Assembly (NCBI RefSeq): GCF_002968285.2
Contig: NZ_CP134400.1
Coordinates: 248,001 to 312,000, forward strand
Length of the DNA: 64,000 bases
Source of the DNA: Mycobacterium sp. ITM-2016-00318
GTDB lineage: Bacteria; Actinomycetota; Actinomycetes; Mycobacteriales; Mycobacteriaceae
Direction of reading: 5' to 3'
The position numbers and the translations under genes were made by a program. Every line of letters starts with the position of its first letter. Positions within the stretch are counted from its first letter, which is position 1. The notes below the pieces were generated by a model. The model was given only the letters and a program-made list of their open reading frames with translations. It was not told where the DNA came from and ran no database searches. Shown here in pieces: positions 49,848-57,909 of this stretch.

Positions 49848-51212
49848 ATGTCCACTGCGCCAGCGGATTCGACCGTTCCGCCACCGTTCGCCGAGGAGGG
49901 GGAAGGCCACCTCAAGCGGGTCCTGGGCACCCCGTCCCTTGTGCTCTTCGGGCTGGTGTACATGGTGCCGCTGACGGTGTTCACCACATACGGCCTTGTG
50001 ACGCAGATGAGCGGCGGCCGCGTGCCGGTGGCCTATCTGGTGACGCTTGCCGCGATGGTGTTCACCGCCAGATCGTATGCGCGGATGGCCGCGGCGTACC
50101 CGGTGGCGGGTTCGGCGTACACGTACGCGCAGAAGTCGTTCGGCGCGCCGACCGGCTTCCTGGCGGGCTGGTCACTGTTGCTGGACTACCTGTTCCTGCC
50201 GATGCTCAACTACCTCGTCATCGGCATCTACATGGGGGCCGCGCTGCCCGGCGTTCCGACGTGGGTGTGGATCCTCATCGCGATCGCGGTGGTGACGATC
50301 CTCAACATTCTGGGCATCGTGTCGGTGTCGTGGGCCAACGTCGTCATCATCGGATTGCAGTTCGTGTTCATCGCCGTGTTCGTGGTGATGTCGATCTCGT
50401 CGATCTCGGGATCCGGCAGCGTCAACCTGATGGCGCCGCTGGCCGGGGATGGCACCGTTGACGGAATCAGCCCCGTCTTCACCGGTGCCGCGCTGCTGTG
50501 CCTGTCATTCCTGGGCTTCGATGCGGTCTCCACTCTGTCCGAGGAAGCCAAGGACGCCAAACGCACTGTGCCCAAGGCGATCATGATCGCCACAGTGCTG
50601 TCCGGCTTGATCTACTTCGTGCTGTCCTACATCTCGCAGTTGGACTTCCCGTCCAACCAGTTCGAGGACGTCGACTCGGGTTCGCTCGACGTCATGCTCG
50701 CTGCGGGTGGGCAGTTCCTCAACGTGTTCTTCACCGCGGCATACGTCGCGGGGTGCATCGGGTCGGCGCTGACGTCGCAGGCATCGGTGTCGCGGATCCT
50801 GTTCGCGATGGGCCGGGACGGAATTCTGCCCCGCAAGGTGTTCGGCCATGTATCCGTGCGGTTTGCCACCCCGACTTTCGCGATCCTGGTGGTATCGGTG
50901 ATCTCACTGCTGGCGCTGTGGATCGATCTCACGGTGCTGATCGCGCTAGTGAGTTTCGGCGCACTGGTGGCCTTCTCGGCGGTCAACCTGTCGGTGATCA
51001 AGCACTACTTCTTCGACCGGAGCGAACGCAATGTGTTCAACAACATGGTGCTGCCGATCATCGGCTTCGCGCTGACCCTGTGGCTGTGGACCAGCCTGCC
51101 CGGCCTTGCGCTGAAGGTCGGATTGATCTGGCTGGCCATTGGATTCGTCTGGCTGCTCGGGGTGACACGCGGGTTCCAGCGCCCGACGCCGGTGCTCGAT
51201 TTGAAGGAGTAG
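49848..51212 (+). CDS. APC-superfamily amino acid/polyamine permease
   Basis: 454 residues with about 12 helices. The N-terminal helix pattern LGTPSLVLFGLVYMVPLTVF and FLGFDAVSTLSEEAKDAKRTVPKA match the APC family (PuuP- or amino-acid-permease-like). ATG at 49848 with AAAGGAG 6 bases upstream. It closes the nitrilase operon with an 11-base gap. A polyamine-type substrate is suggested by the AguB-like nitrilase but not proved. Confidence 0.85.
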   Translation: MSTAPADSTVPPPFAEEGEGHLKRVLGTPSLVLFGLVYMVPLTVFTTYGLVTQMSGGRVPVAYLVTLAAMVFTARSYARMAAAYPVAGSAYTYAQKSFGAPTGFLAGWSLLLDYLFLPMLNYLVIGIYMGAALPGVPTWVWILIAIAVVTILNILGIVSVSWANVVIIGLQFVFIAVFVVMSISSISGSGSVNLMAPLAGDGTVDGISPVFTGAALLCLSFLGFDAVSTLSEEAKDAKRTVPKAIMIATVLSGLIYFVLSYISQLDFPSNQFEDVDSGSLDVMLAAGGQFLNVFFTAAYVAGCIGSALTSQASVSRILFAMGRDGILPRKVFGHVSVRFATPTFAILVVSVISLLALWIDLTVLIALVSFGALVAFSAVNLSVIKHYFFDRSERNVFNNMVLPIIGFALTLWLWTSLPGLALKVGLIWLAIGFVWLLGVTRGFQRPTPVLDLKE

Positions 51213-52319
51213 TCACCTCAGGCGATCGATGCCCTTGAACATCACGCCGCTGTCCACCCGGCCGGTGGCGACGACCGCTATCCGACGGGGAAGTTGCCGA
51301 ACAGGAGAAGCGCCAGGCCGAGCGCGACGAACGCGAAGATCAGAAACCACGTGCGCAGGTCGTTGAGGGTCGCGATCTCGGCCTTGCCGTCGCTGACCCA
51401 CTGCAGATACAGCGTGCCGATGATCGAGGCCGCGACGAAGCCGAGCACGAACTTCACCGAACCGCTTCCAGAACTCGAAAAGAGAAGGACTGGCCACAGA
51501 CTCATTTTCTCGCGCATGCGCCCGCTCGACCTTCAGCGCGAAGTAGGCGGTCAGCGCGATCGCCACCACACCGATCAACGCGTTCTGGGTGGTCTTGACG
51601 ATCGTCGCGATCTGCAGCGCGTGCTCCCCGGCGATGGCGCCGGACGCCGCGACCGCTGCCGTGGTTTCGATGTTGCCACCGATCCAGGCCCCCGCCACCG
51701 CGTCGGAGAGGTCGAACACGTCGGCGAGCCACGGCAGCAGGAAGATCGACGGCAGCGCGCACGCGATCACCAGCGATGCGGAGTAGGCGAGTTGTTCGCG
51801 TTTGGCCTGCACTGCGCCCGCTGCGGCGATCGCCGCACTCCCTCCGCAGATCGACAACGCCGACGACAGCAGCGCGCGCAACTTGTCGTCGAGGCCCAGG
51901 ACGCCGCCGAGCCACCAGGTGAAGCCGAAGACGATGGTGATCAGCAGAAGAGCCTGGATGATCGCCGGACCGGCCGCGCTGACGAGCACCTTGAGGTTGA
52001 TGGATGCGCCGAGCAGCACGAGGCCGGTCTTGATGAAGAACTCGGTGCGAAAGCCTCTGGACAACGCGTCGCGCAGTGCGAGCCGCGTCAGCACCGCGTT
52101 GCCGATCAGGCCCAAAGCGATGGCGTAGACAGGGAATTCGATCGATTTGGCGACCCGTGCGAACGGCGTACCCGCCGCCCACTGCGGCACTTGCTGTTCG
52201 AGCAACCGGGCCAGCGCGCCGAGTGCGAAGACGACGAGCACCCCGGCGATCGCATACCCGAGTACCGGCCGTTTCTCGGGTTGCTCTGAGGTGGTGTGCT
52301 CCGCGACCTGTTCTGTCAT
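51213..52319 (-). pseudogene. YeiH-family (UPF0324) transporter gene with disrupted 3' end
   Basis: The first 287 residues are a normal YeiH-type membrane protein (YAIALGLIGNAVL, GLVLLGASINLKVL, SICGGSAAIAAAGAVQAKRE). After FEFWKRF at about 51458 the frame breaks; the sequence continues correctly in another frame (VKFVLGFVAASIIGTLYLQW, LNDLRTWFLIFAFVALGL) to a stop at 51278. The original frame reads a basic, non-membrane stretch there to the stop at 51213. A second shift near 51287-51290 would return to the first frame. The usual last helix is not seen. It may be a pseudogene, or reflect two sequence errors. Confidence 0.7.
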
Positions 52320-52405
52320 GGAATCACGCTGCCCGGAATCGCGCCGACGAGCACCAACACCAGCAGTGCCAGTCCGACGATGACAGCGAGCCAGTCCTCG
52401 TTCAT
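52316..52405 (-). CDS. 29-residue membrane peptide coupled to the YeiH gene
   Basis: A short gene, ATG at 52405, TGA at 52316, overlapping the YeiH start by four bases (ATGA). The peptide begins MNEDWLAVIVGLALL and is one membrane helix ending in a Pro/Gly-rich tail. Longer YeiH-family proteins begin with a similar EDWxAVxxGL helix, so this looks like that N-terminal helix encoded as a separate peptide. The overlap supports real translation; there is no strong ribosome site. Confidence 0.6.
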   Translation of the reverse strand: MNEDWLAVIVGLALLVLVLVGAIPGSVIP

Positions 52406-52469
52406 GCGGATCGAGGCTAGTGCGCACGCCTCCGGCCGTGAATCATTGCCATCACAGCGAATTCAACGG

Positions 52470-53279
52470 CTACATGCCGGCAAGCCGCTTGTTCACCAGA
52501 CGGAGCAGCCAAGCCGGCGAGAACCGCGCACCGAGCGTTGACACCTTGGTCTGCGAGCCGACAGGGAAGTGCACCTGGTGGATGATCCGACGCGGTAGGG
52601 ACGGTTCGACCGCCGCCAGGATGGCGTCGGCGACGTCCTGCGCGGTCAGCCGAATACCGAGCGAGTCGGTGGTGCCGGTCTTGACGTTCTCGGTCATCGC
52701 GGTGTTGACGTACAGCGGCCACATCGCGATGACGCGAATGTCGTACCGGTTCCATTCGAGGTCGAGTGCCTCGGTGAGTCCTCGGACGAAGAACTTCGTG
52801 GCACTGTAGGTGGCGAGCTCGGGTTGCCCATAAATCGAGGACGCGGAGGCGAGGTTGACGACGACCGGGTTCGGGGTGGCCCGCAGGTAGGGGAACGCGG
52901 CGTGCAGCCCGTTGACCACGCCCTTGGTGTTGATGTCGATTTCCTGGAGCTGGTCGGCGATGTCGATGTCCTCGAAGCGACCCGTCCGCATGATGCCCGC
53001 GTTGTTGATCAACACGTTGAGGCGGCCCCCCGTGGTGGCGGTGAACTCGCCGAGTCGTTGCGCCATTTCGTCGGAGTCGGTGACATCGAGGTGTCCGGTG
53101 ACCGCCGTGCCGCCGAGCGCCTCGATGTCGTTGGCGAGTGCTCTCAGCCCCACCTCGTCGATGTCATACCCGCCGACCGTGTAGCCGTTGCGGCCGAAGT
53201 TGAGTGCGGTGGCGCGGCCGATCCCTGCGGCTGCGCCGGTGATGAAGACGGCTCTGGTGAGAGGCATATACGTCATCAT
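52470..53279 (-). CDS. Short-chain dehydrogenase/reductase
   Basis: 269 residues of the classical SDR family: TGAAAGIG cofactor loop, NNAGIM, the catalytic Ser in NLASASSIYG, and YSATK with Tyr/Lys. The extended C-terminus (RRIIHQVHFPVGSQ) is typical of the SDR group that acts on large or hydrophobic substrates. The substrate is unknown. ATGs at 53279, 53276 and 53267 are possible; none has a clear ribosome site. It lies 12 bases after the end of the unknown gene of the DyP operon, so it may be its last gene. Confidence 0.8.
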   Translation of the reverse strand: MMTYMPLTRAVFITGAAAGIGRATALNFGRNGYTVGGYDIDEVGLRALANDIEALGGTAVTGHLDVTDSDEMAQRLGEFTATTGGRLNVLINNAGIMRTGRFEDIDIADQLQEIDINTKGVVNGLHAAFPYLRATPNPVVVNLASASSIYGQPELATYSATKFFVRGLTEALDLEWNRYDIRVIAMWPLYVNTAMTENVKTGTTDSLGIRLTAQDVADAILAAVEPSLPRRIIHQVHFPVGSQTKVSTLGARFSPAWLLRLVNKRLAGM

Positions 53280-53291
53280 CGCCCAACGGCA

Positions 53292-54305
53292 TTACTTCAT
53301 TGTCGCCAGGTTGTGCCACAGGTTCTTCAAGCTGTCGGTGCCGCCGAACAGCGTGGTGAAGTGGGTGGAGTCGATCAGCACGATGTCGCCTGAGCGCTGT
53401 CCGTTCGGCGGCATCCAGATCAGGGCATTGAACTCGGTGTTGCCTTCCGCGGTGAAGGGATGCGGACGGTTGGGGTCGACACGTTGTTTCCCGAGCACCC
53501 GCAGGGTGTCGCTTTCCGGCGCCGTGAGTTCGTAGTGCGGCAGGTGGGGGTGGAAGTTGAAGGTGGTGACATTGTCGAGCAGTCGGGCGTTGTCGAGATC
53601 GCGGACCGCGGTAAGGGGTGCGATGTCCTTGGTGCCCTCGACGACGGCAGGCCGCAGTCCCCAGATGTTGTGCACGGGCACGTCGAGTGCCCGCATCAGG
53701 GAGCGGGTGTACTGGCTGAACCGCTGTTGGCGTGGCACGAGCCGGTCGCCGTGGTGGAGGTACTCGACCTGGCGCTGCTCGTAGTCGTCGGTGAAGCCCA
53801 CATCGTGATGCGGTGCCAGCAGCAGACAGGTGCCCTCCCGGTTGAGCCACTCTTTGATCGCGGCGATCTCCTCGGGTGCCGCCTCCTGTTCGCCGAGCAG
53901 GTGGTCGAGCCCGAAGACCATCAGCGTGTCGGTGTCGGCCAGAATCCGTTCGTCGATCGGCAGCTTGTAGCCGGCCTGGTCGATGCGCTGGTAGACGGCG
54001 ACCGGGTGCCCGGTGGCTTCTCCGGCGAGCTCCTGGAATGCCAGGGCCGAGCGGTGAAAGAGCTCCAGAGTGCCCGCAACGCCCTGTAAGAAATTGGCGG
54101 CGTTGTATTCCTCGGTCTCGTAGGCGGGCCACAGGACGCTGCGCACTTCGGTCATCGTGGAGAACCGGTTCTCGATGATGGCCGGATCTCTTTGTGCCTC
54201 CCAGGGATAGCTCCACGTCCAGTAGATACTGATGCGGCGGCCGCCGGTGTGGGCGCGCGGGACGTGGTTCTGATTGTAGGTGCGGGGTAGCGGTAGCGTG
54301 CTCAT
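53292..54305 (-). CDS. Protein of unknown function in a DyP peroxidase operon
   Basis: 337 residues. A Rossmann- or GATase1-like middle part is suggested by DTDTLMVFGLDHLLGEQE and EIAAIKEWLNREGTCLLLAPHHD. It has many histidines (PHHD, YLHHGD, FNFHPHLPHYE) that could bind metal or haem. There is no signal peptide. It starts 8 bases after the DyP gene, so the two are co-transcribed. I do not recognise the family and assign no function. Confidence 0.7.
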   Translation of the reverse strand: MSTLPLPRTYNQNHVPRAHTGGRRISIYWTWSYPWEAQRDPAIIENRFSTMTEVRSVLWPAYETEEYNAANFLQGVAGTLELFHRSALAFQELAGEATGHPVAVYQRIDQAGYKLPIDERILADTDTLMVFGLDHLLGEQEAAPEEIAAIKEWLNREGTCLLLAPHHDVGFTDDYEQRQVEYLHHGDRLVPRQQRFSQYTRSLMRALDVPVHNIWGLRPAVVEGTKDIAPLTAVRDLDNARLLDNVTTFNFHPHLPHYELTAPESDTLRVLGKQRVDPNRPHPFTAEGNTEFNALIWMPPNGQRSGDIVLIDSTHFTTLFGGTDSLKNLWHNLATMK

Positions 54306-54313
54306 GATGTTCC

Positions 54314-55633
54314 TTATGTGCCTAGCGTCGCGAGATACCGCATGGCGTTGATGCCGGGCAAGAAGAAGTAGGCCCCACCCGTCAAGGTGGTGAATGCCGG
54401 CAGGCCCTTGTGTACCTTGCGAATCGGCCGCTTTGGGACTGTGAAGTCCAGTGTGCCGTCTTGAGTTCCGCAGATCGGGTCGTGCTCGTTGTCGAGTTCG
54501 TGGAACGTACGGTCGTTGATCCACACGTTCTGAGCGAACTCGAACTGCCGAACCAGGTCTGCGCAGATGATGAATGCGGCGATACCGCGATCCACCCCGT
54601 CATCTTCAGCGCCATCAGCAAGCGCGAGTCCATAGGTAGCGCCGCGACGGATCATTCTGCGGCGATTCATGTTGTGGGCGGTATCTCGTGGATTGAGGCG
54701 CCGCGCGTGCGAGCCCAGGGGACAGGCGTACCCGTGCGGATCCATCTCTTTGTAGTTGAAGTCGTTGTTGCGCATGGAGTCCGCGCCCAGTTCGGGGTCG
54801 TCCTTGTCCGGCGCCAGCACAAGCGGGGCACCGCTGCGCCACCGCCCCATGAACTTCGCGGCCAGCAACTCCTCCTCGTCAGGCGTCTGCGCATTCTGTC
54901 GCAGATAGTCTCGGAACAGCACTACATGTTCCTGCAGTCGCCGATACGCCGCGTAAGTTCCGTTGCGGGACAACGTTTCCGGCTGGGGCAAGTTACCAAC
55001 GGGCCCCCATTCATCCGGGTACCCGAGCAGGAACTCGCCCGGCTTTAGGGCGGCACCTGAACCCGGTGTGGGTTCCTCGCCCGAACCCTCGATCACCGGC
55101 TGTGACAGCCGGTCTCGGAACCCGAAGTGATCGTGCGCATAGTTGAACGGCGGCGTCGCGTTCAGGTCCAGATACGACAGCCGGCGAACGCCGTCACATC
55201 TGGCCACCAATTCGTCGTGCGCCGAGGTCGCTCGGCTGTGCTCGTCGTCGTCGCGCGCGAACAAGATAGCGATGGCGTGCAAGTCGTTGCCGGCCAACCC
55301 GCCCTCCCAGTGGTCCGGGTGATTGCGTCCGGTGTCGCCGAGGATGTCGGCGCGGGCGGCCATGCCCTCGCGGAACGCGTCGGGGAAGGTCGCCAACGAA
55401 TCCTCTGGCACCCCGAGCGCCCGCAGCCCGTGCCATGTGAATCCAAGCGTGACCCAGCGTTTCGTGGCATCCATCGTTTCCCGCACTGACGCCGCGGATT
55501 CCACGACATCGGTCAGTTCCGACAGCCAAGCTCGTCCACCGGCCGGGTCGTCAAACGACAAAAATTCGTAGCGGCCGGTCATCGAAGGGGTTCGAGTCAG
55601 CAGGATGTGTTGAATGTCGTCGAGCTCAAGCAT
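54314..55633 (-). CDS. DyP-type haem peroxidase with a GFRDR variant motif
   Basis: 439 residues. The proximal haem ligand is His309 in LGSHARRLNPRD, with the following conserved arginine. The catalytic aspartate is Asp174, but the usual GxxDG motif reads GFRDR: Arg175 replaces the second Gly (codon CGG; GGG would be Gly). The N-terminus (DIQHILLTRTPSMTGRYEF) fits DyPs. There is no Tat signal and no encapsulin-type C-terminal peptide, so it is probably cytosolic. DyPs oxidise dyes, lignin-like phenols or haem-related compounds with peroxide. It sits between two unknown genes with 21- and 8-base gaps. Confidence 0.88.
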   Translation of the reverse strand: MLELDDIQHILLTRTPSMTGRYEFLSFDDPAGGRAWLSELTDVVESAASVRETMDATKRWVTLGFTWHGLRALGVPEDSLATFPDAFREGMAARADILGDTGRNHPDHWEGGLAGNDLHAIAILFARDDDEHSRATSAHDELVARCDGVRRLSYLDLNATPPFNYAHDHFGFRDRLSQPVIEGSGEEPTPGSGAALKPGEFLLGYPDEWGPVGNLPQPETLSRNGTYAAYRRLQEHVVLFRDYLRQNAQTPDEEELLAAKFMGRWRSGAPLVLAPDKDDPELGADSMRNNDFNYKEMDPHGYACPLGSHARRLNPRDTAHNMNRRRMIRRGATYGLALADGAEDDGVDRGIAAFIICADLVRQFEFAQNVWINDRTFHELDNEHDPICGTQDGTLDFTVPKRPIRKVHKGLPAFTTLTGGAYFFLPGINAMRYLATLGT

Positions 55634-55654
55634 GGGTGAGCACTTCGCCGAGGT

Positions 55655-56221
55655 TCACTGCATTTGATCGAGCATTGTGGAGAATGCCGCCTTCAGGCGC
55701 AGCGCCTTCTTGATTTCGTCCGCAGTCACAAACGGGTATTCGCCGTACTCCAGGAAGCTCGGATAGTGATGCTCCCGAACGAACTTGATGAACGCCTCAG
55801 GGTTTTCCTTCCAATCTTCCGGGAACCCCTCGAGGTTTGTGAAGACCGTTGTGATGCCCGTTGCGCTGAACAAAGCGACCGCATCCTCGGTGTACTTATC
55901 GAAATCCGTGTCGAAGATACCCTGGTATTGGAAATGCAGACCCGATCCGACGTCGAAGAGCACCCAGCGCAGGTAGTGCAGGCGCAGCGGTGCCAACGCC
56001 TCTGGACTCGCCGCGATGGTCTCCTCGATAGTTTTTCCGTAAGCGCGGACGGCCTCTTCACGGCCTTCCTTGACCTTCGCGATGATCGAGAACCCGTAAC
56101 ACGCGGGGGTCCTCGGAAATATCGGGCCGTACCGCCCGCGCTCCTCTTCGAAGTAGCCCTCTGGGGGGATGGCCATCGCCGACGGCGTCGTCCAGTCATG
56201 ATCCGTTGTCGTCATATTCAC
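55655..56221 (-). CDS. DyP-associated protein with a ferredoxin-like (dimeric alpha/beta) fold
   Basis: 188 residues. The core FSIIAKVKEGREEAVRAYGK, PLRLHYLRWVLFDVGSGLHF and YQGIFDTDFDKYTEDAVALF has the beta-alpha-beta pattern of the dimeric alpha/beta-barrel fold, which is also the DyP half-domain fold. It lacks the DyP His and Asp motifs. It is the first gene of the operon, 21 bases before the DyP gene, so it could be a partner or substrate-binding subunit. The upstream region holds a direct repeat. Confidence 0.65.
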   Translation of the reverse strand: MNMTTTDHDWTTPSAMAIPPEGYFEEERGRYGPIFPRTPACYGFSIIAKVKEGREEAVRAYGKTIEETIAASPEALAPLRLHYLRWVLFDVGSGLHFQYQGIFDTDFDKYTEDAVALFSATGITTVFTNLEGFPEDWKENPEAFIKFVREHHYPSFLEYGEYPFVTADEIKKALRLKAAFSTMLDQMQ

Positions 56222-56327
56222 CCTTCACTCAAATCCTATGTTGCCGACGGTACTCCGGTGTATCACCGCTACGACAGTTTCACCCCGAAATTGCGCAGTC
56301 GACATGTCCTGTTCACAATATGAGCAC

Positions 56328-56361
56328 ACGAAGCTGTTTACCTAGCAGTACGAAGTTGTTT
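56328..56361. promoter_or_regulatory. Direct repeat upstream of the DyP operon
   Basis: ACGAAGCTGTTT (56328-56339) and ACGAAGTTGTTT (56350-56361), 11 of 12 bases the same, 22 bases apart (about two helical turns). TTCGT follows at 56364-56368. The 291-base region is notably AT-rich for this genome. It may be an operator for the DyP operon or for the divergent secreted gene. Confidence 0.4.
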
Positions 56362-56512
56362 GCTTCGTCGGAAAAAATGGGGTATGTGACATCCCTGACC
56401 GGCCAATGAGAAAAAGCGCGCAAAATTTCAATTTTGGCCAACCCACTGCGATCGGCAGAACATACTCCCTGTACGGGTCGCCTGGCCCTACAAATCGAGA
56501 AAGGGAGCAGCC

Positions 56513-56788
56513 GTGCGATCAACACAGCGCTACCTGATATTGGGAATTGTGATGGCGTCCGCCCCATTCACGATCGTCGCCTCGCCACCCGCGAAGGCGG
56601 ATTGCACCAACGCCGGCGCATCCACCGTGTGCGCCCAGGGAACCGTCCGCGGCGGTGGTCCGACCGCCCCTGTCGCGGGGCCGGCCTACCCCAGTTATTG
56701 CGCCGACCCCTGGTATTGCGACGACGGCTGGGATATGGACGTGATCATCGGACGGCCCGGCCGTCCCGGTGGTATCGGTCCGCGCTGA
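56513..56788 (+). CDS. Small secreted protein, 91 residues
   Basis: A signal peptide (about residues 1-29, ending PPAKADC) and a short mature part with four cysteines (ADCTNAG, TVCAQG, SYCADPWYCDDG), which probably form two disulfides, and a Gly/Pro-rich C-terminus. GTG at 56513 with AAGGGAG 5 bases upstream. Similar short mycobacterial secreted proteins are common but uncharacterised. The next gene follows after 41 bases. Confidence 0.7.
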   Translation: MRSTQRYLILGIVMASAPFTIVASPPAKADCTNAGASTVCAQGTVRGGGPTAPVAGPAYPSYCADPWYCDDGWDMDVIIGRPGRPGGIGPR

Positions 56789-56829
56789 GCATTGCCATGT
56801 CTTGTCAACCACTCAATCAAGGAGCCACC

Positions 56830-57228
56830 ATGTTCTTCCGTAGCGTGATTAGCGCCGGCCTGATCGCCGGGTCGATGCTCGTAGGTACCGCCGCAACCGC
56901 TGCCGCCGATCCGCCGGGCTGCACCGCCGCCGACCTCGCAGGCGTGATGTCCGGCGTCAACGCGGCGACGCAGTCCTACCTGTTCAGCCATCCGGATGTG
57001 AACGCCTTCTTCACCGGCCTCAAGGGCAAGTCCAGAGAACAGATGGCCACCGAAATCGCAGCGTACGCCGACGCGAACCCGCAGGTGCGAGACGAGCTTC
57101 GGGGAGTACGGCAGCCCGCCGCCGACTTCCGTGAACGCTGCAACGCGCCTGTCCCCGGCGGGCCTATGGGCGCGCCTGCCCCTGACGGGCCTATGGGCGC
57201 GCCTGTCCCCGAAGGGCCTATGGGGTAG
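56830..57228 (+). CDS. Secreted MHB (haemophore-like) haem-binding domain protein with Pro/Gly repeats
   Basis: 132 residues. A signal peptide (to about AAADPPG) is followed by the mycobacterial haemophore-type haem-binding domain: CTAADLAGVMSGV at its start, HPDVNAFFTGLKG, MATEIAAYADANPQVRDEL, and a final Cys in FRERC; the two Cys likely pair. The C-terminus is three 9-residue repeats (APVPGGPMG-type). AAGGAG precedes the ATG at 56830. Haem binding is inferred from the family. Confidence 0.75.
   Translation: MFFRSVISAGLIAGSMLVGTAATAAADPPGCTAADLAGVMSGVNAATQSYLFSHPDVNAFFTGLKGKSREQMATEIAAYADANPQVRDELRGVRQPAADFRERCNAPVPGGPMGAPAPDGPMGAPVPEGPMG
57145..57225 (+). repeat. Three 27-bp tandem repeats in the haemophore-like gene
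   Basis: Three in-frame units of 27 bp (57145-57171, 57172-57198, 57199-57225) encode APVPGGPMG, APAPDGPMG and APVPEGPMG directly before the stop. The first and third are most alike. Recent duplication is likely; the copy number may vary between strains. Confidence 0.9.
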
Positions 57229-57238
57229 AGGTCTTCGA

Positions 57239-57838
57239 TTACACCGCGATCATCGCGACGCCGAGGCCGATCATCGTCGCGGCGATCAGCCCGTCGAGGA
57301 TCCGCCACGTCATCGGCGTGGCGAACAGGCCGGCGAGGCGTCGTGCGCCGAGCCCCAGGCTCACGAACCACACCGCGCTCGCGGTCACTGCGCCGATGCC
57401 GAAGAGCCAGCGGCCGTCGCGATGCTCGTTGGCCAGCGCCCCAAGCAGCACGACGGTGTCGAGGTAGACGTGCGGGTTGAGAAATGTCATCGCCGCACAT
57501 GTCACGAGGACCTCGGCCAGTCGGGCGGGCGCTGATTCCGACGGCGTCAGTGACGACGGCCGCCATGCTCGGCGCACGGCCAGCAGCCCGTAGCCGAACA
57601 GGAACACCGCTCCGCCGAACTTGGCGATGGTGACCGCGCTCGGGTGTGCGTTGATCAGCGCGCCCACGCCCGCGATGCCCGTAGCGATCAGCGCGATGTC
57701 TGACACCGTGCACATCGCGACGACCGGTAGCACGTACTCGCGCCGGATGCCCTGCCTCAGCACGAACGCGTTCTGCGCCCCGATCGCGGCGATGAGGGTG
57801 AACGAGGCCAGGAAGCCGACAATCAACGGCGAGTTCAT
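57239..57838 (-). CDS. lysE: LysE/ArgO-family basic amino acid exporter (Rv1986-like)
   Basis: 199 residues, the exact length of Rv1986, with six helices: [20 protein letters not shown] at the N-terminus, [17 protein letters not shown] in the middle. It exports lysine or arginine. ATG at 57838 gives the family N-terminus MNSPLIVGF; an ATG at 57856 is upstream but less likely. It is divergent from lysG, which normally activates it when basic amino acids are high. Confidence 0.92.
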   Translation of the reverse strand: MNSPLIVGFLASFTLIAAIGAQNAFVLRQGIRREYVLPVVAMCTVSDIALIATGIAGVGALINAHPSAVTIAKFGGAVFLFGYGLLAVRRAWRPSSLTPSESAPARLAEVLVTCAAMTFLNPHVYLDTVVLLGALANEHRDGRWLFGIGAVTASAVWFVSLGLGARRLAGLFATPMTWRILDGLIAATMIGLGVAMIAV

Positions 57839-57875
57839 CTCATCGACGCTAGGCATGCGCTGTCAATCAGTACAG

Positions 57876-57909
57876 CTAATGGTTCTTCACATGAATTAGA
57901 ATTGCTAAT
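57876..57909. promoter_or_regulatory. LysG-type operator candidate between lysE and lysG
   Basis: CTAAT (57876-57880) and ATTAG (57895-57899) form an inverted repeat with 14 bases between, and CTAAT recurs at 57905-57909. This is a usual layout for a LysR-family site in the 71-base divergent region. Confidence 0.4.

Noticed and set aside
54314..55633. DyP as an encapsulin cargo
   Set aside because: The C-terminus lacks a targeting peptide and no encapsulin gene is near.
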